A DNA stretch of 64,000 nt from assembly GCF_031456295.1 (NCBI RefSeq), contig NZ_JAVDUJ010000001.1:1-64000 (forward strand). The letters run 5' to 3'. This DNA is from Arcanobacterium_A hippocoleae (GTDB taxonomy: Bacteria; Actinomycetota; Actinomycetes; Actinomycetales; Actinomycetaceae). Of this stretch, positions 15,559-24,144 are shown in pieces. The notes beneath the pieces are model-generated. The model saw only the letters and a list, made by a program, of their open reading frames with translations, did not search any database and had not been told where the DNA came from. The position numbers and the translations under genes are program-made. The stretch's first letter is position 1, and every line of letters begins with the position of its first letter.

Positions 15559-16313
15559 ATCTTTGGATCTTCGCGATGGATTGGCTCAGGAGACAGCCCA
15601 AGGTGCTGGTTTGACGGGTTGAGCATGCTTGCGAGGTTTGCGAGCGATCCGTCCTCTAGAAGCGCCGGGTTCTTGACCATCTCGATAATTAGAGCTTGCA
15701 ACTGCTCAGAAGGAATCTGCGAGAGTGCTTGTTCAATTTCTGCGTAATCTTCAACCTCGACGATTCGCGCGGATTTGACCATGCGTAGTTGTTCGTCGCT
15801 ATACGCCTTTGCTGCAAGCCCAGCGATAATCCGTGCCATTGCTTCTTGGCGGGACATGATCTGTCGTTGATCCAGTTCGATGGCGGCGTGTTCATCGCGT
15901 GCTGGATTTAGCACCTGTGTCTCGGGCTCGTCAGACTTCTTCTTTCTTCCGATGCTCCGGATCCATTTCGCCTGACGGTTCACAGCAGGTCGCGCCGTTT
16001 CTTGCCACCATTGTTTGACGTGAGGAGCCGCCTTGGCTATCCCTGCCACCGTAACTGCGACAATAAGTTCACCGATAACTTCGGCGAGCTCATTGGATTC
16101 TTCAGATTCGCGGCGATGGTCAGAGGTGACGAATGTGTTCTCATACGAGTATTCGTCTGCCGGATTCAAGCGATCTTCATCGGGTACGAATCGGGCGTGA
16201 CCGGACAATACTCGATCTTCGTTGTATAGGTTCTGATGAAGCGAACCATCGATTCTGTGTCCAGGGTTGCCAACTGTCTCATCCCACTCGTAGTAGCCGT
16301 AGATCCTTCCCAT
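15555..16313 (-). CDS. Hypothetical reverse-strand phage accessory protein, 252 aa
   Basis: Not recognised. The N-terminal ~75 residues are polar and aromatic, and one hydrophobic helix lies at ~80-100 (LAEVIGELIVAVTVAGIAKA). Then come a basic stretch (RKKK) and an acidic, helical C-terminus. It converges on the polymerase gene with a 4-bp overlap and opposes all replication genes. Its predicted promoter (TAGAAT six bases before ATG) is leaderless and nearly identical to that of the nuclease gene at 4487. Position and isolation suggest a lysogenic-conversion, immunity or anti-phage gene. No homology-based function can be given. Confidence 0.6.
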   Translation of the reverse strand: MGRIYGYYEWDETVGNPGHRIDGSLHQNLYNEDRVLSGHARFVPDEDRLNPADEYSYENTFVTSDHRRESEESNELAEVIGELIVAVTVAGIAKAAPHVKQWWQETARPAVNRQAKWIRSIGRKKKSDEPETQVLNPARDEHAAIELDQRQIMSRQEAMARIIAGLAAKAYSDEQLRMVKSARIVEVEDYAEIEQALSQIPSEQLQALIIEMVKNPALLEDGSLANLASMLNPSNQHLGLSPEPIHREDPKI

Positions 16314-16319
16314 GACGCA

Positions 16320-16325
16320 ATTCTA
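16320..16325 (-). promoter_or_regulatory. TAGAAT -10 box, leaderless start
   Basis: Reading the minus strand, TAGAAT is followed by TGCGTC and the ATG of the 252-aa gene. Spacing and sequence match 4475-4489 in all but one base of the 16-mer. No ribosome site is present. Confidence 0.5.
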
Positions 16326-16406
16326 GTTTCGTATCGGACGAGAGACATCTCTATCTCCAAGGCGAGTTGACGAACACGCCCTGTGATGGAACTAGCCAGC
16401 GCGCTT

Positions 16407-16580
16407 CTACTGTTCGTCAAGGATAATGCTCGGGTCGGTTTCCATGAACTCTCGCAGATACGCGGCTATCTGTTGGTTTACAGCACTCGGTGCTGGGTCA
16501 TTGTTGAGGTCGCGCAGGTATTCCATGAAGGCGAATAGCCGCATGTTTTTCGCCATCGCCCACACCGTGGCTTTATCCAT
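16407..16580 (-). CDS. Hypothetical small protein, 57 aa
   Basis: The open frame extends to 16652, but the ribosome site AGGAGA ends only one base before the Met at 16589 and 10 bases before the Met at 16580 (MDKATVWAMAKNMRLFAFME), which I choose. It is helical and has no recognised domain. It lies upstream of the 252-aa gene on the same strand, and the two may form an accessory unit between the polymerase and the antirepressor. Confidence 0.45.
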   Translation of the reverse strand: MDKATVWAMAKNMRLFAFMEYLRDLNNDPAPSAVNQQIAAYLREFMETDPSIILDEQ

Positions 16581-16663
16581 CTCACCCATATCTCCTGCTC
16601 GCCCGCGCTGCACTGTTTGTCTGCAGGGTATACCCGGCATCTCGGGAAGCAATTTTCATGACA

Positions 16664-16836
16664 CCCGTCCGGATTAGGTGGTGCTCGAGGGCGTATGTGC
16701 GAGAGCCCCAAAGCTCAGTGACCACAAACCCATCCTGGGGGTTAACTCCTTGAAGGTTTGTGGCCTACCACTGAGAGTCGCTCGCACCAATCGGTGCACC
16801 TTTCGTCTATTTGGCTCTCAGAACAGGAGCCTTGTT
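16664..16836 (+). ncRNA. Switch-like leader RNA, copy A (antirepressor)
   Basis: Conserved head CCCGTCCGGATT (16664-16675) and GAGGGCGTATG (16687-16697), closed by CGTCC/GGGCG (16666-16670 with 16689-16693). Downstream is a nested rod: GTGCGAG/CTCGCAC (16697-16703, 16781-16787), CTCAGTG/CACTGAG (16714-16720, 16769-16775) and CCACAAACC/GGTTTGTGG (16722-16730, 16755-16763). GGCTCTC (16813-16819) can pair perfectly with GAGAGCC (16701-16707), or as GGCTC with GAGCC (16827-16831), which covers the ribosome site AGGAG (16825-16829). These are mutually exclusive states, as in a riboswitch. Two more copies of the architecture occur at 24777 and 53267. Family not recognised. Confidence 0.7.
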
Positions 16837-17619
16837 ATGGGAAACACCATTCAAACCTTTACCAATGACCGTTTTGGGCAGGTACGTAGCTTCGCCGCCG
16901 ATGATCAGACGTGGTTCATCGCCGCCGATATCTGCCAAGCCCTCGAGCTAACGAACCCATCGGTTGCTGTCTCGCGTCTCGACGATGATGAGAAGGCTAA
17001 GTTCAACTTAGGGTTCTCCGGCGGTGCCACATGGTGCGTCAACGAACCCGGCCTTTACGGGCTGATCATGGCATCACGCAAACCAGAAGCCCGAGCATTC
17101 AAGCGTTGGGTCACCCACGAGGTGCTGCCATCGATCCGCCACCGTGGCCTGTATGCCACTGATGAGCTGGTCACTAATCCTGAAGCGCTCCTCAAAGTGC
17201 TTGATGCCTACGTCGCGGAGCGCCGCAAAACCGCAGAGCTCACGTTGCAGAATCTTGCGCAAGCTCAAGCCTTGGCTGAAGCGAAACCGAAACTGTCCTA
17301 CTACGACATGGTACTCAAAGCCAAGGACGCTCTTCCGATAACGGTGATTGCGAAGGATTATGGGCTTTCTGGTCGCAAGCTCAACCAGCTCCTGCACAAA
17401 CTCGGTATCCAGTACAAGCAATCGGGCGTGTGGCTGCTCTACGCCCAGCACGCTGGCAACGGTTACACCGACACCAAAACTCATGTCATTGACGACGGTA
17501 ATCGCACCCGGATTCACACCTACTGGACACAGAAAGGCCGCTTGTTCATCTACGAGGCTCTCAAGAACCAGCTCAGCATTCTGCCGGTCATTGAGCGTGA
17601 GGGCCAGGTGCAAGCATGA
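16837..17619 (+). CDS. Phage antirepressor, BRO-N plus KilAC
   Basis: 260 aa from the ATG at 16837 with AGGAG eight bases upstream. The N-terminal BRO/Prophage antirepressor domain (~5-105) shows GQVRSFAADDQTWFIAADIC, then NEPGLYGLIMASRKPEARAF and KRWVTHEVLPSIR. The C-terminal KilAC domain (~130-255) shows DALPITVIAKDYGLSGRKLN, then LHKLGIQY. Such proteins relieve repression during induction or contribute to phage DNA replication control. The gene heads a rightward operon with overlapping downstream genes and sits behind switch-like RNA copy A. Confidence 0.92.
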   Translation: MGNTIQTFTNDRFGQVRSFAADDQTWFIAADICQALELTNPSVAVSRLDDDEKAKFNLGFSGGATWCVNEPGLYGLIMASRKPEARAFKRWVTHEVLPSIRHRGLYATDELVTNPEALLKVLDAYVAERRKTAELTLQNLAQAQALAEAKPKLSYYDMVLKAKDALPITVIAKDYGLSGRKLNQLLHKLGIQYKQSGVWLLYAQHAGNGYTDTKTHVIDDGNRTRIHTYWTQKGRLFIYEALKNQLSILPVIEREGQVQA

Positions 17620-18053
17620 CCGTCACGACTCTTGATATTGGGTTTTCGAAGAAGAACACCGAAGGCTATCTGGACCTGACAAGCTACCACGCTTTGAAGA
17701 AGCTCCAGCGCGAGCAGTTTGGCTACCGCCCGCTCGTCTATATCTGCTCACCGTATTCGGGCGACACGCAGGCGAACGTTGAGCTCGCCCGCCAATTCTG
17801 CGAGCTCGCAGTAGCAGCAGGCAAGATCCCGTTCGCCCCGCATCTGTTATTTCCGCAGTTCATGGACGACGCCGATTCTGATCAGCGTGAGTTGGCGATG
17901 TTCTTCAATAGGGTGCTGCTCGCCAAATGCGAAGCCCTGTGGGCATACGTCGGACACGTCAGCCCTGGTATGCGCCTGGAAATTGGGTGGGCACGCGACC
18001 TCGAGTTGCCGATTAAGTATTTCGATTCTGATTTCAAGGAGGTCATGCCATGA
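17616..18053 (+). CDS. DUF4406 nucleoside-deoxyribosyltransferase-like protein
   Basis: 145 aa. The core reads PLVYICSPYSGDTQANVELA, then PFAPHLLFPQF and EIGWARDLELPI, the pattern of the DUF4406/nucleoside 2-deoxyribosyltransferase-like fold (SPYxG near the start, MxxEIxxA near the end). It may act on nucleosides or nucleotides to favour phage DNA synthesis. It overlaps the antirepressor stop and the primase start by four bases each. Confidence 0.85.
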   Translation: MTVTTLDIGFSKKNTEGYLDLTSYHALKKLQREQFGYRPLVYICSPYSGDTQANVELARQFCELAVAAGKIPFAPHLLFPQFMDDADSDQRELAMFFNRVLLAKCEALWAYVGHVSPGMRLEIGWARDLELPIKYFDSDFKEVMP

Positions 18054-20311
18054 CCACGCCTTTCACCTTGTACGCCGCAAATGTGAGCGGCGTGCAGAAC
18101 AATAACCGCTACCCGAACAAACACACCATCGCCGACGCGGCATCCCTAGTGGCGGTTGCTGGCTTTGATCATGTGGCCGCAACCTATGTGAATGACCGTC
18201 GCTCAACTGCAACGTTCATGTCTTCGGATTGCGTGGTGATGGATATCGACAACGACCATACAGAAACCCAGGCCGAGTGGATTACACCCGAGAAGGTCGC
18301 TGAGGTGATGTCTGGTGTGGAGTTTATGACCGCGACTTCCCGCAACCACATGAAGCCGAAGGGCGTGCTTTCGGCGCGGCCGCGTTTCCATGTCTACTTC
18401 CCAATCCACACGATCACGAACGCGGACGACTATGCGGGGCTCAAGCACCGCCTCGCATCACGGTTCTCCTTCTTCGATCGCAACGCTCTCGACGCAGGAA
18501 GGTTCATCTACGGGGCGTCGAACGCGGTAGTGACGGTGCATGAAGGCGACCAGATCCTCGATGCCTGGCTCGATAACGCTGACGAGATCGACGTATTCGC
18601 CACCTTCGATGCTTCCACTCTTGTGATTGGTGAAGGGTCACGCAACGCTACGCTCTCGCGCTTCGCAGGCAGGGTGCTCATCCGCTACGGGCAGACCGAC
18701 CAGGCACGTGACTTGTTCGACCGTAAAGCGAATCTATGCGAACCACCACTCAGTGACAGCGAGCTGACGACGATTTGGAACTCGGCGTGCCGGTTCGCCG
18801 CCAAGGTCGCAGCCAACCCCGACTACCTGCCGCCCGAGGCGTATGCGCAGTTGACCACGTTGAAGCCGGAGGATTTCACTGACGTCGGCCAAGCCATGGT
18901 CCTCGCCAGTGAGTATGCGAATCGGATCTGTTACTCGCCTGCGACAGCGTGGATGGTTTACGAAGGCGGGGTGTGGGAGGAAAACGAACCTAAAGTCCAA
19001 CACGTCGTACAAGAACTGACCACCCGCCAGTTAGAGCAAGTCGATGCTGAGCTGGAGGCGATCAGTCAACGCGCCAGCGAGCTCGGGGTGACGGCGATGC
19101 TCGTGGCCATGACCAAAGCTAAAGCTCTCGGCATGTTTACACCTGAGCAGGCGCGGGTGTATCGGGAGCTGACGGCGGCCCAAGAGTGGCAGAAGTTCAT
19201 CTACAAATGCCGCTCAGACCGCACGATCCAGGCGGTCATGCGCCAAGCCCGACCCCTCGCCCTCATCAATCCCGAAGTGCTCGACGCTGACGCGTATTTG
19301 TTCAATACGCCCTCAGGAACGTTTGATCTGCGGGACGGGAGTAGGCGTGAGCATGACCCAGCGGACATGCTGACCAAGCAAACCGCAACCGACCCCTCCG
19401 ACGAGGGAGCACAGGTCTGGCGTGATTCCCTCGAGCTGACCTTCGGCGGCGATGCCGAGCTGATCGCCTACGTCCAACGCGTCTGCGGGCTGGCCGCGAT
19501 TGGCAAAGTTCTCATCGAAGCCCTCATCATCGCCTACGGGGATGGAAACAACGGTAAGTCGACGTTTTGGAACACCATCGCCCGCGTCCTCGGCTCCTAT
19601 TCGGAGACCATCTCGGCGGAGGTGCTGATTGCGGGGAAGAAGAACAACGCCAAGCACGAAATGGCAGAAACCCGAGCCCGCCGCCTCCTGATCGCTGGCG
19701 AGAACGATGAGGGCGTGCGTCTATCGACCTCGTCGACGAAGCAGCTGGCCTCGACGGATAAGATCGCAGCGGAGAAGAAATACAAAGATCCCTTCTCCTT
19801 CACACCCTCCCACACCCTCGTGCTCTACACAAACCACCTGCCCAAGGTCGGGGCGATGGATACCGGTATCTGGAGGCGCCTTGTCGTCATCCCCTTCACC
19901 CAAACCATCCAGCCCAGTGTGGATGTGAAGAACTATGCCGACCACCTCTATACCCACGCAGGCGGAGCAGTGCTGGCCTGGATTATGGAAGGCGCACGCC
20001 TGATCCATGCCGAGAATTACCGGCTCGCCCCACCCGCCTGTGTAGTAGAAGCGTCGGAGAAGTATCGGGCGGCTAACGATTGGTTCGCCCATTTCCTCGA
20101 CGAATGCTGCGAGCTCGACCCGGGTCTTGAAGAGAAGTCTGGGGCGCTCTATTCCTCCTACAGGGCTTGGGCGCTTAGCCGTAGCGAGTACGTGCGCTCA
20201 ACGAGTGATTTCTATGCGGCCGTGGAGAAAAACGGCTTCACCTCGCGTCGAAACAATCGCGGAAAACTCATCCGAGGACTTCGCTTGCTTGACGAATTCG
20301 AGCTCAACTAA
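18050..20311 (+). CDS. P4-family phage primase/helicase
   Basis: 753 aa. The N-terminal half has primase-like blocks (SDCVVMDIDNDH, then RPRFHVYFPIH), and the middle is a D5 N-like helical region. The C-terminal superfamily 3 helicase shows AYGDGNNGKSTFWNTIARVL (Walker A, ~500), LLIAGENDEGVRLSTS (Walker B), then PFSFTPSHTLVLYTNHLPKV and TGIWRRLVVIPF (sensor and arginine finger). P4-type enzymes recognise and open a nearby origin; a structured AT-rich element follows at 20319-20413. Catalytic residues appear intact. Confidence 0.92.
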   Translation: MTTPFTLYAANVSGVQNNNRYPNKHTIADAASLVAVAGFDHVAATYVNDRRSTATFMSSDCVVMDIDNDHTETQAEWITPEKVAEVMSGVEFMTATSRNHMKPKGVLSARPRFHVYFPIHTITNADDYAGLKHRLASRFSFFDRNALDAGRFIYGASNAVVTVHEGDQILDAWLDNADEIDVFATFDASTLVIGEGSRNATLSRFAGRVLIRYGQTDQARDLFDRKANLCEPPLSDSELTTIWNSACRFAAKVAANPDYLPPEAYAQLTTLKPEDFTDVGQAMVLASEYANRICYSPATAWMVYEGGVWEENEPKVQHVVQELTTRQLEQVDAELEAISQRASELGVTAMLVAMTKAKALGMFTPEQARVYRELTAAQEWQKFIYKCRSDRTIQAVMRQARPLALINPEVLDADAYLFNTPSGTFDLRDGSRREHDPADMLTKQTATDPSDEGAQVWRDSLELTFGGDAELIAYVQRVCGLAAIGKVLIEALIIAYGDGNNGKSTFWNTIARVLGSYSETISAEVLIAGKKNNAKHEMAETRARRLLIAGENDEGVRLSTSSTKQLASTDKIAAEKKYKDPFSFTPSHTLVLYTNHLPKVGAMDTGIWRRLVVIPFTQTIQPSVDVKNYADHLYTHAGGAVLAWIMEGARLIHAENYRLAPPACVVEASEKYRAANDWFAHFLDECCELDPGLEEKSGALYSSYRAWALSRSEYVRSTSDFYAAVEKNGFTSRRNNRGKLIRGLRLLDEFELN

Positions 20312-20318
20312 CGACGGG

Positions 20319-20413
20319 TGTGTTGGTCGTGTACGTCGGTACTAGCCCTTTATATAGAAGCCAAAAAAATACTTCTATATAGAGGTTTAGAACTAGACCT
20401 ACATGACCAACAC
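20319..20413 (+). other. Nested hairpin with AT-rich core; candidate origin or attenuator
   Basis: Outer arms GTGTTGGTCGTGTA (20319-20332) and TACATGACCAACAC (20400-20413) pair with one mismatch. Inner arms TATATAGAAG (20351-20360) and CTTCTATATA (20372-20381) pair perfectly around an A-rich loop. It lies between the primase and VRR-NUC genes. The AT-rich core beside a P4-type initiator suits a replication origin. A structured RNA leader for the VRR-NUC gene is the alternative. Confidence 0.55.
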
Positions 20414-20439
20414 AACCCTTGACAACTCAAGGAAAAGTC

Positions 20440-20718
20440 ATGAATGAAAGAACAATCGAAGCTCAGCTTAAGAAAGCCATTGGAGACATCGGTGGCTTGT
20501 GCTGGAAGCTTGTCTGCCCTGGAACCACGGGTGTACCTGACCGGATATGCCTGATGAGAAACCGCGTAGTTTTCGTTGAGCTCAAAGCACCAGGCAAACA
20601 ACCACGCCCAATCCAACAGCATCGGATGAACCAACTGCGCGACCAGGGATTCCAGACCTTCGTTGTCGATTCGGTTGACGGGATCGAGGAGGTGCTTGAT
20701 GCACTACACGCCGCATAA
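20440..20718 (+). CDS. VRR-NUC domain nuclease
   Basis: 92 aa from the ATG at 20440 (GGAAAAGTC upstream); a Met 21 bases earlier has no good site. VRR-NUC is a stand-alone PD-(D/E)XK nuclease. GLCWKLVCPGTTGVPDRICL supplies PD, and VVFVELKAPGKQPRPIQQHR supplies E-x-K and the conserved QxxR. Probably a Holliday-junction or flap nuclease in replication and recombination. Its 3' end overlaps the helicase gene, the standard phage pairing. Confidence 0.92.
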   Translation: MNERTIEAQLKKAIGDIGGLCWKLVCPGTTGVPDRICLMRNRVVFVELKAPGKQPRPIQQHRMNQLRDQGFQTFVVDSVDGIEEVLDALHAA

Positions 20719-22072
20719 CTACCAACGCCAGGCGACCGATTTCATCATCGACCATCACGAGGCGGCGATCTTTCTTGGGATGGGTTTGGGCAAATCGGTG
20801 ATCACGTTGACGGCGATCTGGCAGCTCATGCTCGACTATTTCACCATCCACCGCGTCCTCCTCATCGCTCCATTACGCGTCGCGCGAGACACTTGGCCTG
20901 CAGAAATCGCGAAGTGGGATCACCTGCGAGGTTTGACCGTATCGGTCGCTGTTGGCACCAAACAAGACCGGCTGGACGCTCTCGCGGCGTCTGCGATGGT
21001 GACCATCATCAATCGCGAAAACATCCCATGGCTCATTAGCCAGCTTGGGAGTGCGTGGCCGTTCGACATGGTCATCATCGACGAACTGTCCAGCTTCAAG
21101 AACCATCGTGCGAAGAGGTTCACTGCGCTGGTGAAAATGCGCCCATACGTTAAACGCTGGGTTGGCCTGACCGGAACGCCAGCGTCGAACGGGCTGATGG
21201 ATGTGTGGGCTGGGTTCCGTCTTCTCGACGGCGGCGAGCGTTTGGGCCGTTTCATTACTCGTTATCGTGAGCGGTGGTTTGTGCCCGATAAGCGCAATGG
21301 GATGCAGGTCTTCACCTATAAGCCCCGTGTGGGTGCTGAGGATGAGATCTATGGGGCGATTGGTGACATGACGTTGTCGATGCGAACCACCGACCACCTC
21401 CAACTCCCGCCGTTGACGGTCACGACCACGCCCGTCACGTTGGAGCCGAAAGAACGCAAGGTCTACGAGCAACTCAAGGCAGACCTCGTCCTCGACCTTG
21501 ATGAGGCGACGGTTGATGCCGCGAACGCCGCAGCTTTGTCCGGAAAGCTACTCCAACTCGCGAGCGGCGCGATCTACACCGGCGAGGGTGACTGGGCTTC
21601 TGTGCATGAGCGCAAGCTCGACGCTCTAGAAGACCTCATCGAGGCAGCCAACGGCAACCCACTGCTCGTGGCCTACTGGTTTACCCATGACCGCGAACGC
21701 ATCGTCTCCCGGTTCCCGCAGGCTCGCGAACTCAAAACAAGCGCGGATATCGAAGCGTGGAATCGCGGAGAAGTCACGTTCGGACTGATTCACCCCGCGT
21801 CGGCCGGCCACGGGCTGAACCTCCAGAGCGGTGGGCATCTGCTGGTGTGGTTCTCGTTGACGTGGAGTCTCGAGCTCTATCAACAGACGAACGCCAGGCT
21901 TTATCGGCAAGGGCAATCCGAACCTGTGACGATCACGCACCTGATCTCTGAAGGGACGCTCGATGAAGTCGTGCTCAAAGCCCTTGATGCGAAAGATGCT
22001 ACGCAGGCTGCGTTGATCGACGCGGTCACAGCAGAAATCACAACCACTGAAAGGACAAGCTCATGCATGTGA
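20699..22072 (+). CDS. SNF2-family helicase
   Basis: 457 aa from the ATG at 20699 (MHYTPHNYQRQATDFIIDHH), overlapping the VRR-NUC gene. Motif I is FLGMGLGKSVITL, motif II is VIIDELSSFKNH, motif III is WVGLTGTPASN. Motifs V and VI appear as HPASAGHGLNLQSGG and YQQTNARLYRQGQ. This is the common phage DEAD/SNF2 ATPase linked to VRR-NUC, likely moving on duplex DNA during replication or repair. Confidence 0.93.
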   Translation: MHYTPHNYQRQATDFIIDHHEAAIFLGMGLGKSVITLTAIWQLMLDYFTIHRVLLIAPLRVARDTWPAEIAKWDHLRGLTVSVAVGTKQDRLDALAASAMVTIINRENIPWLISQLGSAWPFDMVIIDELSSFKNHRAKRFTALVKMRPYVKRWVGLTGTPASNGLMDVWAGFRLLDGGERLGRFITRYRERWFVPDKRNGMQVFTYKPRVGAEDEIYGAIGDMTLSMRTTDHLQLPPLTVTTTPVTLEPKERKVYEQLKADLVLDLDEATVDAANAAALSGKLLQLASGAIYTGEGDWASVHERKLDALEDLIEAANGNPLLVAYWFTHDRERIVSRFPQARELKTSADIEAWNRGEVTFGLIHPASAGHGLNLQSGGHLLVWFSLTWSLELYQQTNARLYRQGQSEPVTITHLISEGTLDEVVLKALDAKDATQAALIDAVTAEITTTERTSSCM

Positions 22073-22521
22073 TGACGAAATACCTCGACACAAGGAAAGC
22101 CGCGATTGCAGCCCTGCAGGATTATGCGGTGATGGAACAGATCATCGAGAGTACCGACGAGCAGATCAAGGCCGCCTATGCTGATGCGGCCAGCCCAGCA
22201 TCCCCGCGCATGGACGGCACACCACCATCTGGCGATCTGCATGCGTCCGAGAACAGGATCGTGGCCACGATTGAACGCATCGACACTTACAAGGCTCGCT
22301 ACGCTGAGGCTCGTCAGTACATGGACTGGTTCCTGCCCGCATGGGAGATCCTCTCCGGGGATGACCGGCTGGTGTTGGAGGCGTTCTTCCTCGGCGAGGG
22401 CACACAAGATGAGGCCGTGCAGCAGATCTGTAACCACTTCTACGTCGAGCGCACCACCGCTTACCAGAAGAAGTCGCGTGCCTTGGCTCGGCTTGCGACT
22501 GCGCTGTACGGCCGTTTGTGA
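22063..22521 (+). CDS. ArpU/sigma-70-like late-gene regulator
   Basis: 152 aa. The N-terminal ~95 residues are helical, and a C-terminal region-4-like HTH (~105-148) shows DDRLVLEAFFLGEGTQDEAV, then HFYVERTTAYQKKSRALARL. Proteins of this type (ArpU/DUF1492-like) lie at the end of the replication block and switch on late genes. It overlaps the helicase stop by 10 bp. A hairpin and the HNH gene follow. Confidence 0.8.
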   Translation: MHVMTKYLDTRKAAIAALQDYAVMEQIIESTDEQIKAAYADAASPASPRMDGTPPSGDLHASENRIVATIERIDTYKARYAEARQYMDWFLPAWEILSGDDRLVLEAFFLGEGTQDEAVQQICNHFYVERTTAYQKKSRALARLATALYGRL

Positions 22522-22613
22522 GGGTTTTTCGCCTTTGCGCCAAAAGGTGTCAAGAACAGCGGATGCATTTGCCTGTTTCGGCCTGCAATACTGTAGGTGG
22601 TTGAAAAGTAGGA

Positions 22614-22654
22614 GAAGCCCCAAGAACCCACACACACGGGAATCTTGGGGCTTC
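22614..22654 (+). promoter_or_regulatory. Strong hairpin 28 bp before the HNH gene
   Basis: GAAGCCCCAAGA (22614-22625) pairs perfectly with TCTTGGGGCTTC (22643-22654) around a 17-nt loop. No T-run follows, so it is not a classical terminator. It may stabilise or process the late transcript, or mark a cos/pac-proximal site, since HNH genes usually lie beside the packaging start. Confidence 0.5.
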
Positions 22655-22681
22655 ACCACATCCAGTGGGAAGGAGCCAGCG

Positions 22682-23059
22682 ATGCCGGTCAAACCAGCCT
22701 CTCCATGCTCATATCCTGGCTGCCCTGAACTGACCCGTGAACGCTTCTGCGAGGCCCATGCCAAGGCTGAGGATGCTCGGTATCGGAAGTATCAGCGTGA
22801 TCCGAAGATTAACCGCCGCTACGGCTCACGGTGGCGCAAGATTCGCGCCGCCTACGTCGCAGCCCATCCGCTCTGCGAAGACTGCCTAGAGCAAGGCAAG
22901 TACACGCCTGTGCAAGAGGTTCACCACGTTCTCCCGCTCGAACACGGCGGCACCCACGACTTTGAGAACCTTCGCTCGCTGTGCAAGCCCTGCCACTCTC
23001 GCCAGAGCGCGCTCGATGATGACCGGTGGCGGCAACAATCTCGGGTCTACACCTACTGA
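22682..23059 (+). CDS. Phage HNH endonuclease
   Basis: 125 aa from the ATG at 22682 with GGAAGGAGCC upstream. The N-terminal zinc knuckle has CSYPGCPELTRERFCEAH. The HNH core is LCEDCLEQGKYTPVQEVHHV, then HGGTHDFENLRSLCKPCHSR, with paired Cys and His-His/Asn/His in order. Phage HNH proteins next to the terminase help cut concatemers at packaging. The small terminase gene should follow directly, but an IS3 element and non-packaging genes now separate them by ~5.4 kb. Confidence 0.92.
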   Translation: MPVKPASPCSYPGCPELTRERFCEAHAKAEDARYRKYQRDPKINRRYGSRWRKIRAAYVAAHPLCEDCLEQGKYTPVQEVHHVLPLEHGGTHDFENLRSLCKPCHSRQSALDDDRWRQQSRVYTY

Positions 23060-23287
23060 CGAGCGCGCGTTGCCCGCTGTCGCGTCAAAGTTCTGGAACC
23101 TCAAAGATGCCCATCTTGATGGTGTTCGTTGGACACGGGGCAATGTCGAAAGCCTGGTGAGGGGTTGGGGCCTCTCGATCTCTACGGCCTTCGGAGGGGT
23201 CAGCGGGCGGGGCCAACCGTGCATAAAGTTTCTGAATCAAACAGGGTATTAACCTGTACTGAACCCCAATTCTTGGACAGTGTGATT

Positions 23288-24136
23288 CTATCCGATGGTG
23301 GTTAGTGCGTGTTGCCGGTATTCGTTTGGGGTCATCCCTCCGAGCCGTTCTTGTATACGCCCAGTGTTGTACCACTGTATGTACTCGTCAATCGCTGCGC
23401 GTAGCTCGCTGATGGAAACGAATGAGTCATTGTTGAACATTTCTTCTTTCAAGTGAGAAAAGAAGTTCTCCATCACGGAGTTATCGTAACAATTGCCCTT
23501 ACGGCTCATGGATTGAACGCACTGATGCTCAACTAGCTGACTGATCCATGACTGGTGCTGATAGTGATAACCCTGATCAGTATGAACAAGAACACCTTCA
23601 GGATCACCCGCTACACGAAAAGCCTTTTTCAGGCTCAACGCGGACACTTTCGTTGTAGGAGACACCGAAAGAGTGTGAGCAAGAATCGAATGATCACACA
23701 AATCCATCACCGGAGACAAATACAGCTTCTGTCCCGAGATCTGGAACTGGGTAATATCGGAGACCCATTGTTGATTCGGCTTTTCCGTGGCAAACCGCCG
23801 ATCTAAATGATTATCAGCCCGACGTGACGTTGTACCGCGGTAAGAGTTGTAACACTTACGCTTCCTCGTTTTAGAGCGTAAACCGAGCTGCCTCATCAAC
23901 TTAGCAACAAGCTTGCGCGACACACACCACCCATCGCGCAGCAGCTGAAGCCGCACACGGCGATAACCATAACGCTGATGGCTTTTATCGAAAATCTTCC
24001 GAATCGCCTGTTTCAACTTCACATGCCGGTCCTGAGCCTGCATCTGCCCCAGCTGATAATAGAATGTCGATCGCGCCAGATTGGCTACCTGTAACAGTAC
24101 CGGCAACGGGTATTCAGATCTGACAGTGGCAACCAC
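23288..24136 (-). CDS. IS3-family transposase OrfB (IS150-like)
   Basis: 282 aa, integrase-type DDE catalytic domain. HTH_21-like start (KIFDKSHQRYGYRRVRLQL), first Asp in QQWVSDITQF, second in LVHTDQGYHY, Glu in NSVMENFFSHLKEE. The C-terminus has the IQWYNTGRIQERLGGMTPNE block of the IS150 subgroup. It lies nine bases from orfA; production as an OrfAB fusion by -1 frameshifting is typical of the family. Intact. Confidence 0.93.
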   Translation of the reverse strand: MVATVRSEYPLPVLLQVANLARSTFYYQLGQMQAQDRHVKLKQAIRKIFDKSHQRYGYRRVRLQLLRDGWCVSRKLVAKLMRQLGLRSKTRKRKCYNSYRGTTSRRADNHLDRRFATEKPNQQWVSDITQFQISGQKLYLSPVMDLCDHSILAHTLSVSPTTKVSALSLKKAFRVAGDPEGVLVHTDQGYHYQHQSWISQLVEHQCVQSMSRKGNCYDNSVMENFFSHLKEEMFNNDSFVSISELRAAIDEYIQWYNTGRIQERLGGMTPNEYRQHALTTIG

Positions 24137-24144
24137 ACGGGTTT

